DNA of 64,000 bases from Eulemur rufifrons. Taxonomy: Eukaryota > Chordata > Mammalia > Primates > Lemuridae. The number at the start of each line of letters is the position of its first letter. Positions within the stretch are counted from its first letter, which is position 1. The notes under the pieces were generated by a model. It was not told the origin of the DNA, made no database searches, and was given only the letters and a program-made list of their open reading frames with translations. The stretch spans positions 223,604,843 to 223,668,842 of the forward strand of contig NC_090989.1 in the NCBI RefSeq assembly GCF_041146395.1. The letters run 5' to 3'. Shown here piece by piece: positions 1 to 11,371 of the stretch. The position numbers and the translations under genes were made by a program.

Positions 1-190
1 AGGCACTGTTCTAGGTTCTGATGGTACAACACTGAACAAAACAGGCAAAAATCTTTTCCTTCTTACGTCCTATTTCAGGGAGACTGACAGTAACAAAATA
101 AGTTAAAGATTGTGTTAGATTGTTATCAGAAGTGTAGACAAAAATAAAACAAGGAAGAGGGAGAAGTGCAGTAGCTAGCTTCCGATCGGC
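1..190 (+). mobile_element. L2 LINE 3' fragment
   Basis: The opening matches the L2 3' end theme (GGCACTGTTCTAGG, then GAACAAAACAGGCAAAAATC) followed by the usual AATAAG and AGTGTAGACAAAAATAAAAC stretch. It is cut by the window edge. Its first 80 bases are almost identical to 27630-27709, which is unexpected for so old a family. Confidence 0.75.
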
Positions 191-223
191 CCCGCGGGGA
201 CCCCACCCCTTGGTATTCACATA

Positions 224-345
224 CTTTTTTTAAGATGGGGTCTTGCTGTGTTGTCCAAGCTGGCCTCAAACTCCTACAGAAGCTCAAGGGATCCTTCAGA
301 CTCAGCCTCCCAAGTAGCCAGGACTACAGGCACGTGTCACACCAG
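224..345 (-). mobile_element. Alu-type monomer (FLAM-like), old
   Basis: A T-rich start, GATGGGGTCTTGCTGTGTTG and CAGCCTCCCAAGTAGCCAGG read as one Alu left arm in reverse orientation. There is no second arm, so it is a free monomer or a truncated AluJ. Confidence 0.7.
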
Positions 346-734
346 TGGTATTTACACCTTTGTGTGGTGCCCTCCCACATTGTATGAGGGCTGGTCTATG
401 TGACCAATAGAGATGGCAGAAGTGATGGTCTGTCACATCTGAGATTAGGGTATAGAGGAGTCCAGCTGTCTCCCTGTGAGCACTCACTCCGGCTGCCATG
501 CTGTGACGGTCTATGGAGAGACCCCCGTGGTGAGGGGCTCAGGCGCCCAGCCCCAAGCCAGCAAGACAGTGAGCTGGAAACGGATCCTCTCGCCCCAGAT
601 GACTGACTGCAGCCTCATGAGGGACCCTGAGCCTGAGCCTTGGAGAAAGCCTTTATTTTATGCCCCAGAGTTGACAATATAAACTGAAATGTGCTCTCTG
701 CTGTGACTGCCATCGCCAGACACTGTGTCAGCGC
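346..734. other. Unclassified, no gene seen
   Basis: I see no splice-bounded open block and no repeat I can name here. Short open frames on both strands overlap each other and look like chance. Confidence 0.4.
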
Positions 735-900
735 TTTAAGCAGGCTCTCTCATTTACCGTAGTTCCCCTAGTAGCCTCACTGAGGGTCCTGTTATCTCCA
801 TTTTCCAGACCAAGCCTCAGAGGCTAATAATTCACCTGCCCCAGTTCTCTAGCTGGCAAGTGCCTGAGCTGGGCCTCAAACCCAGGCCTTCTAGCTCTCA
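735..900 (-). mobile_element. MIR SINE, reverse
   Basis: Reverse MIR core: TCTCCATTTTCCAGACCAAG, CCTCAGAGGCTAATAATTCA, TAGCTGGCAAGTGCC and CAAACCCAGGCCTTC correspond to the usual order of a reversed MIR. Confidence 0.65.
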
Positions 901-1562
901 TGATATTCTACCTCTCCTTTACTCTTTCCCACCAGGCTTGGCACATAACACTAACACCCTTTTCCCTTCTTCATTTTATCTCTTGCTCCCCAAGTCATTT
1001 CAGAACATTGACATTCATGGAGTTCCTTGGCCCCCAGTTACAGTTCTTCCTCCCTCAGGGGTGTCCAGTGGCGGCTTCAATGTCCACAGGTGTGATCTAT
1101 CCCACGCTGTTTCACAGTTCCTGGAATCCACTTTCCACAGCTCTGCTCATATAACTTCAGCAAGCCATTCTCATGTCGGGCTGCTTATTTGCCTGTTTGC
1201 TCTTAGATCCATGCTCTGCTCCTGGCTTGTTTTTGTTTTGTAGGAGAGCAATGTTTGCAAGTTAACTTTCCCAAACTCTCCTGCCAGTTAGCTTCGAGAT
1301 AGGTTCAGCCAATGAGAGACACTTGGAAGAGACTGGGGCAGGGGTGGAAAAGAGAAGGCAGGTATTTCTATCCTTTGCCCCTCCTCTCCCATCCCCTTCA
1401 GGCAGGGTCTCTAGTACTGATTGGGTTTCTTCTGTGGTTCCACTTCTTGCTGGGCAGGCCACTGTGGCTTCAGCCTCTGCTCCTGGGCTCATGTAACACA
1501 CTTCTCCTCCTGCTCTTCTGTGTGTAGTTGTGGTAATGCAACTTTCTGCATTTCTTTCTTTT
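900..1562. other. Pyrimidine-rich, partly old repeat-like
   Basis: The stretch is rich in C and T and gives overlapping open frames in several phases, none with splice support. Parts of 1240-1500 resemble old mid-repetitive mammalian DNA, but I cannot name the family. Confidence 0.35.
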
Positions 1563-1883
1563 CTTTTTTTTTTTTTTTAAATTACCTTTATTTTTTTAAA
1601 GATGGGGTCTTGCTATATTGCCCAGGCTGGACTCCAACTCCTGGGCTCAAGTGATCCTCCTGCCTCAGTCTCCCTAGTAGCTGGGACTACAGGCATGAAC
1701 CACCATGCCCGGCTAATTTTTTCTATGTATTTTTAGTTGTCCAGCTAATTTCTTTCTATTTTTTTAATAGAGATGGGATCTCGCTCTTGCTTAGGCTGGT
1801 TTCGAACTCCTAAGCTCAAACGATCCTCCCACCTCAGCCTCCCAGAGTGCTAGGATTACAGGCATGAGCCACTGTGCCCGGCC
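1563..1883 (-). mobile_element. Alu, strepsirrhine type
   Basis: Poly-T is followed by both Alu arms in reverse, with the linker TAGTTGTCCAGCTAATTTCT and ending GAGCCACTGTGCCCGGCC. The arm next to the poly-T is diverged (AAGATGGGGTCTTGCTATAT). Confidence 0.9.
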
Positions 1884-2177
1884 AGTGGCCATGCATTTCT
1901 TAATCTTGTGTTTGTCTCATTGCCCCTGGTAGTTCTTTCTGCCCTTCTATCACGTTTGTGACAAATTTCCTGTATTAGATTTTCTCTATGAATTGCCTGG
2001 CCTAGGTTTTGTTTACCAGGCTGGACCCCAAATGATACCCATATCTATACTCTGGACTTTACTGTCATTTTACAATGTTCTTAGATATCTTCAGCTCCAG
2101 GATCCTGCTTTCTGATTACAATCTCCAGTTTTCCCATCTCATGTTCTTTCTTCTGTTTCCCATGCTGGCCCCGTCCA
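1884..2177. other. No recognised feature
   Basis: Apparently unique sequence without gene or repeat signals that I can name. Confidence 0.4.
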
Positions 2178-2219
2178 CCCACCCACCCACCCACTCATCA
2201 ACTCACCCATCCATCCGTT
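2178..2219. repeat. (CCCA)n/(CCAT)n simple repeat
   Basis: A run of CCCACCCACCCACCCACTCA grades into CCATCCATCC. It directly abuts the L2 fragment that follows. Confidence 0.9.
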
Positions 2220-2480
2220 CATCATTATTTATTGAACTTCTACCAACTCAGGCACTGTGGTTGCTAATCTAGTGGTGAACAAGACTGATAAGCAACATGT
2301 TCTCATGGAGCTACAGTCTTGTGCAGGAGGTAGATAATTTAAAAGCATTTACAAAGCCACATAAGTGTATGATGGGGTAATTATAGGTGCTACTGGAGCA
2401 CATAGGAGTGGTCCAGTCTCAGCCTGGGGGTGGTGAGAGCACAAGTCTTTGAGAGCAGAGAGACGAGGAGTTGGCCGGGC
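2220..2480 (+). mobile_element. L2 LINE 3' fragment
   Basis: TTATTTATTGAACTTCTACC, AGGCACTGTGGTTGCTAATC and GTGGTGAACAAGACTGATAA, then TCTCATGGAGCTACAGTC, follow the L2 3' end in the sense direction. It is heavily diverged. Confidence 0.7.
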
Positions 2481-3465
2481 AAGGGAGGGCTGGGAGGAAA
2501 GAGATTAGCGGACAGAGGGGACGTTATGTATGGACCCAGAGGCTGGGTGTCCTCCTCTAGTCCTCTAGTACCAGTGTCAGGGAGGCTTAAAAAGGGAGAT
2601 TCTCAAATAGAATCAAGCTTGGCTGTGTTGGGCCCCAGTTCCTGGGAGCAAGGCCTGCAATTAGCTCTTAGGGTTGCAATCTTCCTTTTTTTAAAAAAAA
2701 ATTAATTCTAGGTTAGGCATTTCAATACCTCACAGGTTTGGCTCCACCCTTCTATGTCCCTTGTCATGGATACAAACTTCTCAAACTTCCTGCATTTCCT
2801 GAATTCTGAAACTGGCCTTCTGGTGCCATTGGGTGCCCCCCTTTCTTGCTGTATTTACGTAGCTTTCTTTTGTCTTTGAGAGCTATCTAATTATTCTGAC
2901 AATTGAGTTGGGACTCCTCACTTCTCAACACTTTGCTCTCTAGGCTGTAAGGCATTTTGGTGCTCCTGCTGGGAAACACCGATGGATTTAACTCAAGGGC
3001 ACACCCACACGCTGCGGGGACCAGGCAGGTGCTGGAAAACCAGCATCAGGCCCCACAGAACTCGCGCCTTCCTGGGCTGCCTTTCTCTTTCCTGCTCTGC
3101 TGGAGACACGGCATAAGCGCTATTTCACTTTTCTCTTAGCGCTGATGTAAGAAAACCCAGTGCAAACAGGATGACACGCAACGGTCCTTAGCTCTGTGCT
3201 GGGTGACGGTGGGGAGGGTCGGGGAGTGGGGCGAAGTGCATAGGAAATGCTTATGTGCGGTGCAGCAGCAGCTCAGCACAGGGGAGCAGTGGTCTGTGGG
3301 AACGCGGGCCTACTGTGCGCAGACATTTCAACAGAAGACTGAAATCCGGATGATTTGGGGGTATATGATACTGACTGATGTTTAAAATTGGAAAACCTTA
3401 AAATTTAAAATATACTGTACAGGCCACTATAATCAGGTCAAACGAACCGTGTTCATGGGCTCATT
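2481..3465. other. No recognised gene or repeat
   Basis: Mostly unique. The first part may be further diverged L2. Small open frames are not bounded by splice signals. Confidence 0.35.
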
Positions 3466-3642
3466 CAGTGGTTCTAAGCCTTGGCCGCACATTAGAATCA
3501 CCTGGGGAGACTTTAAAAGTCCTGTTGGCCAAGTCGTACACCTGCCAATTCCGTCAGTCTCTGGAGGCAGGCCAGGCCTAGTCATCAGCATTTTTCAGTG
3601 TCCCAGGTGATTCCAGTGTGCAGCTGAGGTTAAGAATCACTT
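3466..3642 (+). mobile_element. MER5A DNA transposon (hAT-Charlie MITE)
   Basis: It starts CAGTGGTTCTAAGCCTTGG and CACATTAGAATCACCTGGGG, and ends with the inverted counterpart CCAGGTGATTCCAGTGTGCA and TTAAGAATCACT. These are the terminal inverted repeats of MER5A at close to full length. Confidence 0.9.
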
Positions 3643-4285
3643 GGCTTGATGAACATCAGTGTGTGACGTTTGATTTATAGGCATATTTTGGCAGGAGGAT
3701 GTTGCGAAAGCTCTGTTCTACCTGGGGCCTTTTCTAGTGTTGATCGGCAGGTGTGCTGTATCGCCAGGTGCCAAGTGCCCCGCGTGGGACCTCCACAGGA
3801 AAACATCAAGTGCTCTCCTCTTCTGTTTCTCGAGGGCCCCAACTCAGCATGAAATTTGGGTTGCTATGGTGACGGCAGAAGAGGTCACCAAGGAACGCAC
3901 ATGTTGTTTTACTTTATGTGGGTGCAAAAAAAGCTCCTTTCATAGTCTATGCTGTCTAACATCTTGTTCTAGGTACAATTTCTCATTCAGCCACCTGGCT
4001 ACACTGTATGTCACACAGTAATGACTAGGCATCATATATGTGCAGTCACATTGTAACCATGTGACAGTGGCCACTTCTTATGTACCTATGCACAAGAAAT
4101 TATCTTCAAGGTCTTAGAAGGTGAGTCTTCACCAGACACAACCATGGTGGGCAAATAGCAGTGCCTGATATTCCTATCCCCACCCTCACATGGTGGCATT
4201 TCCACAGGCCCATCCTTGACTCTGTCGTCTCTCTAGCACTCTCATACCTTTAAAATCTGTGTTGTCAATTCTTGTCTCTCTCTCC
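3643..4285. other. No recognised feature
   Basis: Unique-looking sequence. A frame across 3737-4021 is open but has no splice context or recognisable protein motif. Confidence 0.4.
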
Positions 4286-4629
4286 TTTTTTTTTTTTTTT
4301 TTTTTTTGAGACAGAGTCTCACTCTGTCACCCTGGGTAGAGTGCAGTAGCATCAGCTGAGCTCACAGCAACTTCAATCAAACTCCTGGGCTCAAGCAATT
4401 TTCCTGCCTCAGCCTCCCAAATACCTGGGATTATAGGTGCGTGCCATGATGCCTGGCTAATTGTTTTGTTTGTTTCTATTTTTAGTTGCCCAGCTAATTT
4501 TTTCTATTTTTAGTAGAGACAGGGTCTCGCTCTTGCTCAGGCTGGTCTCGAACTCCTGACCTCGAGCGATCCACCCGCCTAGGCCTCTCAGAGTGCTAGG
4601 ATTACAGGCGTGAGCCACCGCACCCGGCC
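4286..4629 (-). mobile_element. Alu, strepsirrhine type
   Basis: A long poly-T is followed by GAGACAGAGTCTCACTCTGT, the linker TTTTAGTTGCCCAGCTAATT and an end at GCCACCGCACCCGGCC. Imperfect AATTCTTGTCTCTCTC and AATTCTTCTCTCTCTA flank it as a likely target-site duplication. Confidence 0.95.
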
Positions 4630-5340
4630 TAATTCTTCTCTCTCTACTGAGTTCCAAACCCAAATTTCCAATAGCTTATTAGATGTCTTCACCCTGAATG
4701 TCTTATAGGAACCATGGACTCAATGTGATCAATTCTGAACTCATTATTGTTCTCAATAAATCTGTCACTTTCTCTGTTTGCTTTGCTTAAAGAAAAAAAA
4801 AAAAAGAAAAGAAATGTACTGGAGGGACACATAAAGGAAGAACTGAAAAACCAGGGCTTAGAAGGACAGGAACTAAGGAAACTCATTGGCCAACAGCTGT
4901 AGAACACATGGACAGCCTTTTAAGATGCTGTCTTTGGATGAGTCATTTACAAATGCCTATGGTCCCTGTGTGTCTCTGCTCAAGACTCAAATCTCCAAGA
5001 GAGATATACTTATTGGCCTATCTTGGGACGCACCTGACTTTGACTCAGGTGGGCGGGTCATGATTGGGAGCCCAACAGAATTAGATTTGGAATGGGATAA
5101 GAGTAGTCCCTCAAAGGTAAAACAGAGTGGAAAGGGGAAAGAGGGAGAATGTCCAAAATATGGGGAAAAGAATTTTATAAATATTGTCTCTACTTTATTG
5201 ATTTAAACATTATATAAGCTGTACATAATAGATAAATAAATGCATTTGTGAAAAACCAATGCTGTATCTCATTTCTGTTTTGTTTTTTTGTTTGATTTTT
5301 AAATTCTAATCATATATTTCTTCATTTCATTTTCTTTTGT
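4630..5340. other. Unique stretch, no gene supported
   Basis: The 106-codon plus-strand frame at 4886-5206 has no splice site support and no motif I recognise. It ends in an AT-rich tract. Confidence 0.35.
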
Positions 5341-5530
<190 letters not shown>

Positions 5531-5814
5531 TAATTTGAACAGTTCAGAAGTTTATAAGTGTAAAGTAAAAATTTCCCTCCTCTAATCCACACTTCTCCAA
5601 ACACCTAGTGATATTCCCTAGAGGTAACTGCTATTAACAGTTTCTTATATATCAGAAGAAATATTTTTAGGTAGACAAGGCAGGCCTATTTCTAGAACTG
5701 CTTCCTTTCTGTATCCCAACAGTAGAATGCTCATTATCGTGTGTGTCAATCCGTTTCTATAAATATTATAGCAAAATCAGTGGTACCAATGGATAGATGA
5801 TTACCAAAATTTTT

Positions 5815-6133
5815 GTTTCAGAATATTACAGGGGTACAAACGTTTTGGTTACATAAATTGCTTTTGTACCATTTGAGTCAAAGTTATAAGTGTGTCCACC
5901 CCCCAGATAGTGTGCACTGCACCCATTAGGTGTGAATTTACCCGTCCCCTCCTCCTCCCTCCCACCTGCTTGATTTCCAGTGAACGTTATTTCCATATGT
6001 GCACATAAGTGTTGATCAATTAGTTCCAATTTAACGGTGAGCACATGTGGTGTTTGTTTTTCCATTCTTGTGATCAATTAGTTCCAATTTAATGGTGAGT
6101 ACATGTGATGTTTATTTTTCCATTCTTGTGATC
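5815..6133 (-). mobile_element. 5'-truncated L1 3' end with internal tandem duplication
   Basis: On the minus strand this reads as an L1 3' UTR ending GTACCCCTGTAATATTCTGA with a short A-rich tail. The 12-base direct repeat ACCAAAATTTTT (5803-5814 and 6134-6145) brackets it as a target-site duplication. A 58-base unit occurs twice in tandem at 6013-6070 and 6071-6128. Confidence 0.85.
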
Positions 6134-6339
6134 ACCAAAATTTTTAAGAAATCTAGTACATTATAAATTATTGTCATTAAACTCTTTCATCATCCTCTAA
6201 ACTTCCTGACTCCCATAATGTATTTTTCATCTTTCATATAACAGAGGCTATGTCAATTTTTAAATCAACATTTTATACATATCCTTGCTGCTGATAAATC
6301 TGACGTTTGAAACCTTGTGTTCAAAAACGTCCTTTACAC

Positions 6340-6503
6340 CTGCAGTTCCCAAACCCCAGGCTGTGGCCTGGTACAGGTCCGCAGCCTGTTAGAAACTGGG
6401 CCTTGCATCACCACCTGAGCTCCACCTCCCCCATCCCCGCTGTCCATGGAAAAATTGTCTTCCATGAAACTGGTCCCTGCTGCCAAAAAGGTGGGGACCA
6501 CTA
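6340..6503 (-). mobile_element. MER1-type hAT element, internally deleted
   Basis: CTGTGGCCTGGTACAGGTCC, GCAGCCTGTTAGAAACTGGG and, at the far end, ATTGTCTTCCATGAAACTGG plus GCCAAAAAGGTGGGGACC are the two ends of MER1. The middle is missing. The exact 8-base repeat CTTTACAC (6332-6339 and 6504-6511) is a hAT-style target-site duplication. Confidence 0.85.
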
Positions 6504-6511
6504 CTTTACAC

Positions 6512-8126
6512 TTTTCTGCTAATGAGGAGAAAATAAACTAGAAGCTGGCTTGTCAAAATCCAGGTATGATAAATATCCCTGGACCAGAACATGCAGTATT
6601 ACATAAACAATTCCCAGGGGGATAGAGATTTGCAGTTTTTTTCTTATTTGAATTATGGAGGACTTTGTGTTTTTCTTTTCTCCCACAGAATATTTTGCAG
6701 ATACAGAGGAAGTTGGAATTGAATGATCCAAGCCTTCTTATACGATTAGCCATTTGGGAACTGCTATGCAAATAGTAAAGAAGAGAATCAGCTGGTGTGA
6801 CTGCCAGTGAGCAAATTTCGGGTAGAAGAATTACCTTGATTGCTTTGCACTGGGTGTACAGGAAGCGGGGCTGGCTCTCACCTCTTCAACTGGCCCCATA
6901 GGCAAGCTCCAAGCAGGACATGGTGGACACTTTGTACCCTGCTGCTCTAATCTTTTCCGTTCATATGAAAGGGTTTATCTGAATGCAAAGGGATCCCTAT
7001 TTTCCTTGGCATGCTAAGGACTCCCCTGATCCCTCCAGGTCATGAAGAAAAGCAGAATGGAAAATGGAGAGAAATAACGAGTGTAATTATTCTGCTGCTG
7101 GTTCTGGGACAGCTAAATACTTGATGTTCTGATCTGTAAACAAAGCATGGAGACATTTATAGGATGCAGCCTAGCATCACTCTAGGCCCCTGTGCTTTCC
7201 TAATTGAACTTCAGAGAGTAATGCTGGAAGAACTTGTCATGGAACAGCACAGCCTGCTTATGAACAAATTGTCCCACTTCCCAGGCATGGGACTAATGGG
7301 ATGGCTTGGCAGTAATTGTGTACCAATTTGTGTACCAATTCCCACTGAATAATCCGGAGGTAAGTCAGAAATGGGCAGAATTTTAGCTGATCTTCTGTGA
7401 TAAAAACGAAGAGGGGATCACTGAGATTATGGGGGAGACTTAGAATTCCCACCTGCGGGAGAATTGCCTTGACCCAAAGCACAGAGGGGCAATTAATTGA
7501 TCCCGCTGCTGCGTTCTTGGTGAGGGAATGTGGGCTTCCCTTTTGTGGAAGCTGGGCTCCTCTGGCCATCAACACCAGGTCTTTCCCCTTCTTCCACTTC
7601 CCCTCTCTGAATATACAGTCAATACTCAATTACTGGCCCAAGATTAAACCATAAACTCAGAACCAGGCCTCGCACACTGTAGACACTGGCTTGAGCAACA
7701 TCTGCTGAATTGAGTGGCAATAATTCACAGTTACAGTAGAAACCTACTTGGAATCAAGTACAGGAATTCCTGTCCATTTTATTTGCTTCCAGCCTGCAGG
7801 GCTGGGTGAAAGGGCATTGTGTTTACATGCAACAGCTAAAGGTGACACAGCCAGGGTGAGTCATCAGAACCATACATAGATAGGCAGAACTGACTGTCAA
7901 GCTTAAAGGGCAAGAGGAAGAGAAGAAAGGAGGATAAATGGATACGTCTGTTGCGACATGTTTGTGAAGGTGGATAGAATCGATTGTACAGAATCAACTG
8001 GGGAGGGCTGCTCAGAACTCACCTCCCCCCACACGCCCCGTGGCTGAGCACATGCTGACCCTCCTTTCCACGTGGGTGTTGTGGGGCTGACACAGTGGCC
8101 TGGGGGTGGTGGAGGGCCGTCACTGA
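6512..8126. other. Unique interval, no gene supported
   Basis: No repeat I can name covers this interval. The minus-strand 123-codon frame at 7258-7629 and its plus-strand partners overlap, have no splice support and show no known motif. Confidence 0.35.
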
Positions 8127-8140
8127 CACATTTGACTTCT

Positions 8141-8470
<330 letters not shown>

Positions 8471-8519
8471 CACATTTGACTTCTCATAAACTTCTATGGT
8501 TTGTTTTTAATATTGATAG

Positions 8520-9065
8520 ACTAAGTGAAAGAAAGTCAGTAAGAGTATAGAAGACTTGAACAACACTATCAGCCAATGTGACCTAGTGACATTTATAGAA
8601 TACTCTACCCAACAGCAGCGGAATGCACCTTCTTCTCAAGCACACGTGGAACATCTGCCAAGATAGAACATATTCTGGGCCATAAAGCAAGTCCTGATAA
8701 ATTTAGAAGACCTTAAGTTGTACAGAGTATATTCTCTGATCATAGTAGAATTAAGAAATCAACAAAAGGAAAATTCTTGAAAGATCCCCAATATTTGAAA
8801 ATGAGATAATATACTTTTAAATAGTTCATGGATCAAAAAAGAAATCAAAAGGAAGCTTAGAGGATATTCTGAACTGGATGAAGAGGAACATACAACATAT
8901 CAAAATTTGCGGGTTGTTGCTCAAACAGTACCTGGGAGGAAACTTACAGCATCAAGTGATTGTAATAGGAAAGAAGACAGATTTTAAATCAATAACCTTA
9001 GTTTGTGCTTTAAGAAACCAGAAGAGCACATTAAATCCAAAGTAAATAGAAGGAAGGAATATAAA
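8520..9065 (+). mobile_element. Old L1 ORF2 fragment
   Basis: The stretch follows the L1 ORF2 region with ACATTTATAGAATACTCTAC, ACCTTCTTCTCAAGCACACG, CATATTCTGGGCCATAAAGC and AACATACAACATATCAAAAT. Many stops and indels show that it is dead. Confidence 0.85.
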
Positions 9066-9104
9066 TGTTTTAAACTTAACTAGTTAAAAATTTTTAAAAA
9101 TTTG

Positions 9105-9658
9105 CATACAATAAACTTGAATTTCTTTTCTTTTGGGGTACAGTTCTGTGAGTTTTAATGCAAATGTAGACCACCACCACATTGCAACCAACAGTGAGGA
9201 TACAGAACAGTCCCATGGCCTCCCAAATTCCCCCATGCTGCCCCTTCAGAGTCAAGCTCTCCAGCTCTGGCCATCACTGACCTGTTCTCTAGCACTACAG
9301 TTACGCCTCTTCCAGAAAGTCATAGAAATGGATTCATACCCTAAGTCCCCTTGAGAGAATCTGGCTTTGTTTCACTCAGGACAGTGCCTTGTTTCATGTA
9401 TACTGTTGAGTGTACCAGTAGTTCTTTCCTTTCATTGCTGTGCATCATTCCATTGTGTGAATGGACCAGTTTATTCATTTACCTAATGTGGAATATTTGG
9501 GTTGTTTTCAGTTTTTGGTGATTATCAATAAAGCTGCTGGAAGCATTCATGTATAAGCTTTTGTGTGAATATAAGTTTTTAATTTACTAGGGTAGATACC
9601 ACAGGGTGGAATTTCTGGGTCATATGATAAGTTTAACTTTATAAAAAACTGCCAAATT
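9105..9658 (-). mobile_element. Old L1 fragment, reverse (part 1, split by Alu)
   Basis: Familiar antisense L1 sequence: TTCCATTGTGTGAATGGACC, GGTTGTTTTCAGTTTTTGGT and ATAAAGCTGCTGGAAGCATT, up to AAAAACTGCCAAATT. It resumes at 10020 after the Alu. Confidence 0.8.
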
Positions 9659-10019
9659 TGACCTGGCACGGTGGCTCACGCCTGTGATCCTAGCACTCCG
9701 GGAAGCTAAGGCGGGAGGATCTCTCGAGCTCAGGAGTTTGAGATCAGCCTGAGCGAGAGTGAAACTGCATCTCTACTAAAAATAGAATAATTAGCCAGGC
9801 ATTGTGGTGCCCACCTATAGTCCCAGCTACTCGGAGGCTGAGGCAGGAGGATCGCTTGAGCCCAGGAGTTTGAGGTTGCTGTGAGCTAAGCTGATGCTAC
9901 TGCACTCTCCCCAGGGTGACAGAGTGAGACTCTGTCTCAATTAAAAAAAAAAAAAAAAAAAAAAAGGAAGTTGAATCCCCTTCCTCACTCCCCCCTTTAT
10001 AGTAAAAAAAAAAAAAAAG
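9659..10019 (+). mobile_element. Alu with a second A-tail (3' transduction-like)
   Basis: The Alu body begins near 9660 and ends TCTGTCTCAATT at 9942. Then come about 23 A, 38 non-Alu bases (9966-10003) and a second run of 15 A. The 13-base repeat AAACTGCCAAATT (9646-9658 and 10020-10032) encloses everything, so the extra segment came in with the Alu. The 38 bases contain no TTTT Pol III terminator. Confidence 0.9.
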
Positions 10020-10300
10020 AAACTGCCAAATTATTTCAGAGTGGCTATACAATTTTGCATCCCATTAGCAAGGTATGAGAGTTCCAATTGCTTTACATTT
10101 TCATGAGGACTTGGTGTTGTCAGTTAAAAAAAAATTAGCCATTTTAATAGGAGTGTAGCGGTATCTCACTTTGGTTCTAATTTGCATTTTCCTAATGACT
10201 AATGATGTTGAGCATCTTCTCTTGTGGTTATTTCTCACCCGTATACTTCTTTGATGAAATGTCTGTTTAAATCTTTTCCCCATTTTTCAATTTTAATGAA
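10020..10300 (-). mobile_element. Old L1 fragment, reverse (part 2)
   Basis: The antisense L1 continues from 9658 with GAGTGGCTATACAATTTTGC, ATCTCACTTTGGTTCTAATT and AATGATGTTGAGCATCTTCT, as in the standard order of this L1 region. Confidence 0.8.
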
Positions 10301-10560
10301 TATTGGATATGATTTTAGATTTACAGAAAATTTGCAAAGATGGAAGAGTTCCTGTATACTTTTCACCCAGTTTCTCTTAATGCTAACATTTTATATAAGT
10401 GCACTATATTTCTCAAAACTAAGAGATTAACCTTTGTATAGCACTCTTACTAAATTCCATACTTAATTCAGATTTCACCAGTTTTTCTGCTAATGTCCTT
10501 TTTTTTTCTCTTCCAGGATCAAATCCAGGACACTTAAGACTTAAAATTTTCTCCCCTTGT
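10301..10560. mobile_element. Old L1-type fragment
   Basis: TTTAGATTTACAGAAAATTT, GTTCCTGTATACTTTTCACC and TCACCAGTTTTTCTGCTAAT match a very common mammalian L1-derived segment, also seen at 32268 and 50235. I do not assign a strand or subfamily. Confidence 0.65.
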
Positions 10561-10866
10561 TGTGTATATATCTTGGGTGTTGTCATCTTCTTGAAGCTAT
10601 GGCAAGAGCCTCCGACCTGCTCCAGTCTGGGCTGTTCTCTAGGCCTTGTCCACAGTAGCCTCTTGGGATCGCTCTCCCTTTACCATCCCCCTGGGCATTC
10701 CCTTCACCTCCCTCTTGGGTTGGATCTCCTGTTTTGTGGATCCTACGGCTTCCTCTTTCTTGGTTTACTATCTCATTTTGATAAAGCACATCTTTTTCAA
10801 AGATGGAAAATGATCTTTACACGGATAACTTTATTGTATATTCATATTTTATTAATTTTCCAGGTG
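10561..10866 (-). mobile_element. HAL1 element, reverse (part 1)
   Basis: Read on the minus strand it carries AGTAAACCAAGAAAGAGGAA, CCAACCCAAGAGGGAGGTGA and GGGAATGCCCAGGGGGATGG, matching the 3' part of HAL1, an L1 relative with an ORF1-like reading frame only. It is interrupted by an LTR and resumes at 11372. Confidence 0.7.
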
Positions 10867-11371
10867 TGATCGTTAATTTTATGTATCAACTTGGCTCAGG
10901 CTTGAGTGCCCAGTTACTTGGTCAAACACTAATCTAGGTGTTGCTGTCAAAGTATTTTGTAGATGTGGTTAAGGTTTTAAGTAAGAATAAGTAGCTGGTT
11001 GTTACTTAAAGCCTTGTTGGCACCAATTGCTACCAGTTGGTAACAGTCAGCTGGTTTTAAGTAAAGGAGATTATCCTTGGTAATGTGAGTGGGCCTCACC
11101 CATCAGGTGGAAGTCCTCAAGAGCAGATACGAGGTTTCCCGGAAAAGAAGAAACTCTGCTTCGAGTCTGCACCACCAACTCCTGCCTGAATCCCCAGACT
11201 GCTGACCTGCCCTATGGATTTTGGACTTGCCTGTCCCCTACAATTGCATGAGCAATTAAATAAGTCCCTCAATCTATATTGAGTCCCTTAATACAGATAT
11301 TTATATCTGTATAATCTGTATTTCTGCCTATAACTCTCCTATTCTGCTTCTTGGAAGAACTCTAATACACA
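10867..11371 (+). mobile_element. Solo LTR inserted into HAL1, family uncertain
   Basis: It starts TGATCGTTAATTTTATGTAT and TCAACTTGGCTCAGG, contains GGAGATTATCCTTGGTAATG and TGGGCCTCACCCATCAGGTG, and ends AACTCTAATACACA. This is a common mammalian LTR of retroviral origin; I cannot name the subfamily. The segment around 10971-11052 has no counterpart in the consensus I remember and is discussed as a finding. Confidence 0.65.

Noticed and set aside
2178..2219. CRISPR-like or satellite array
   Set aside because: It is a plain four-base simple repeat with no spacers.
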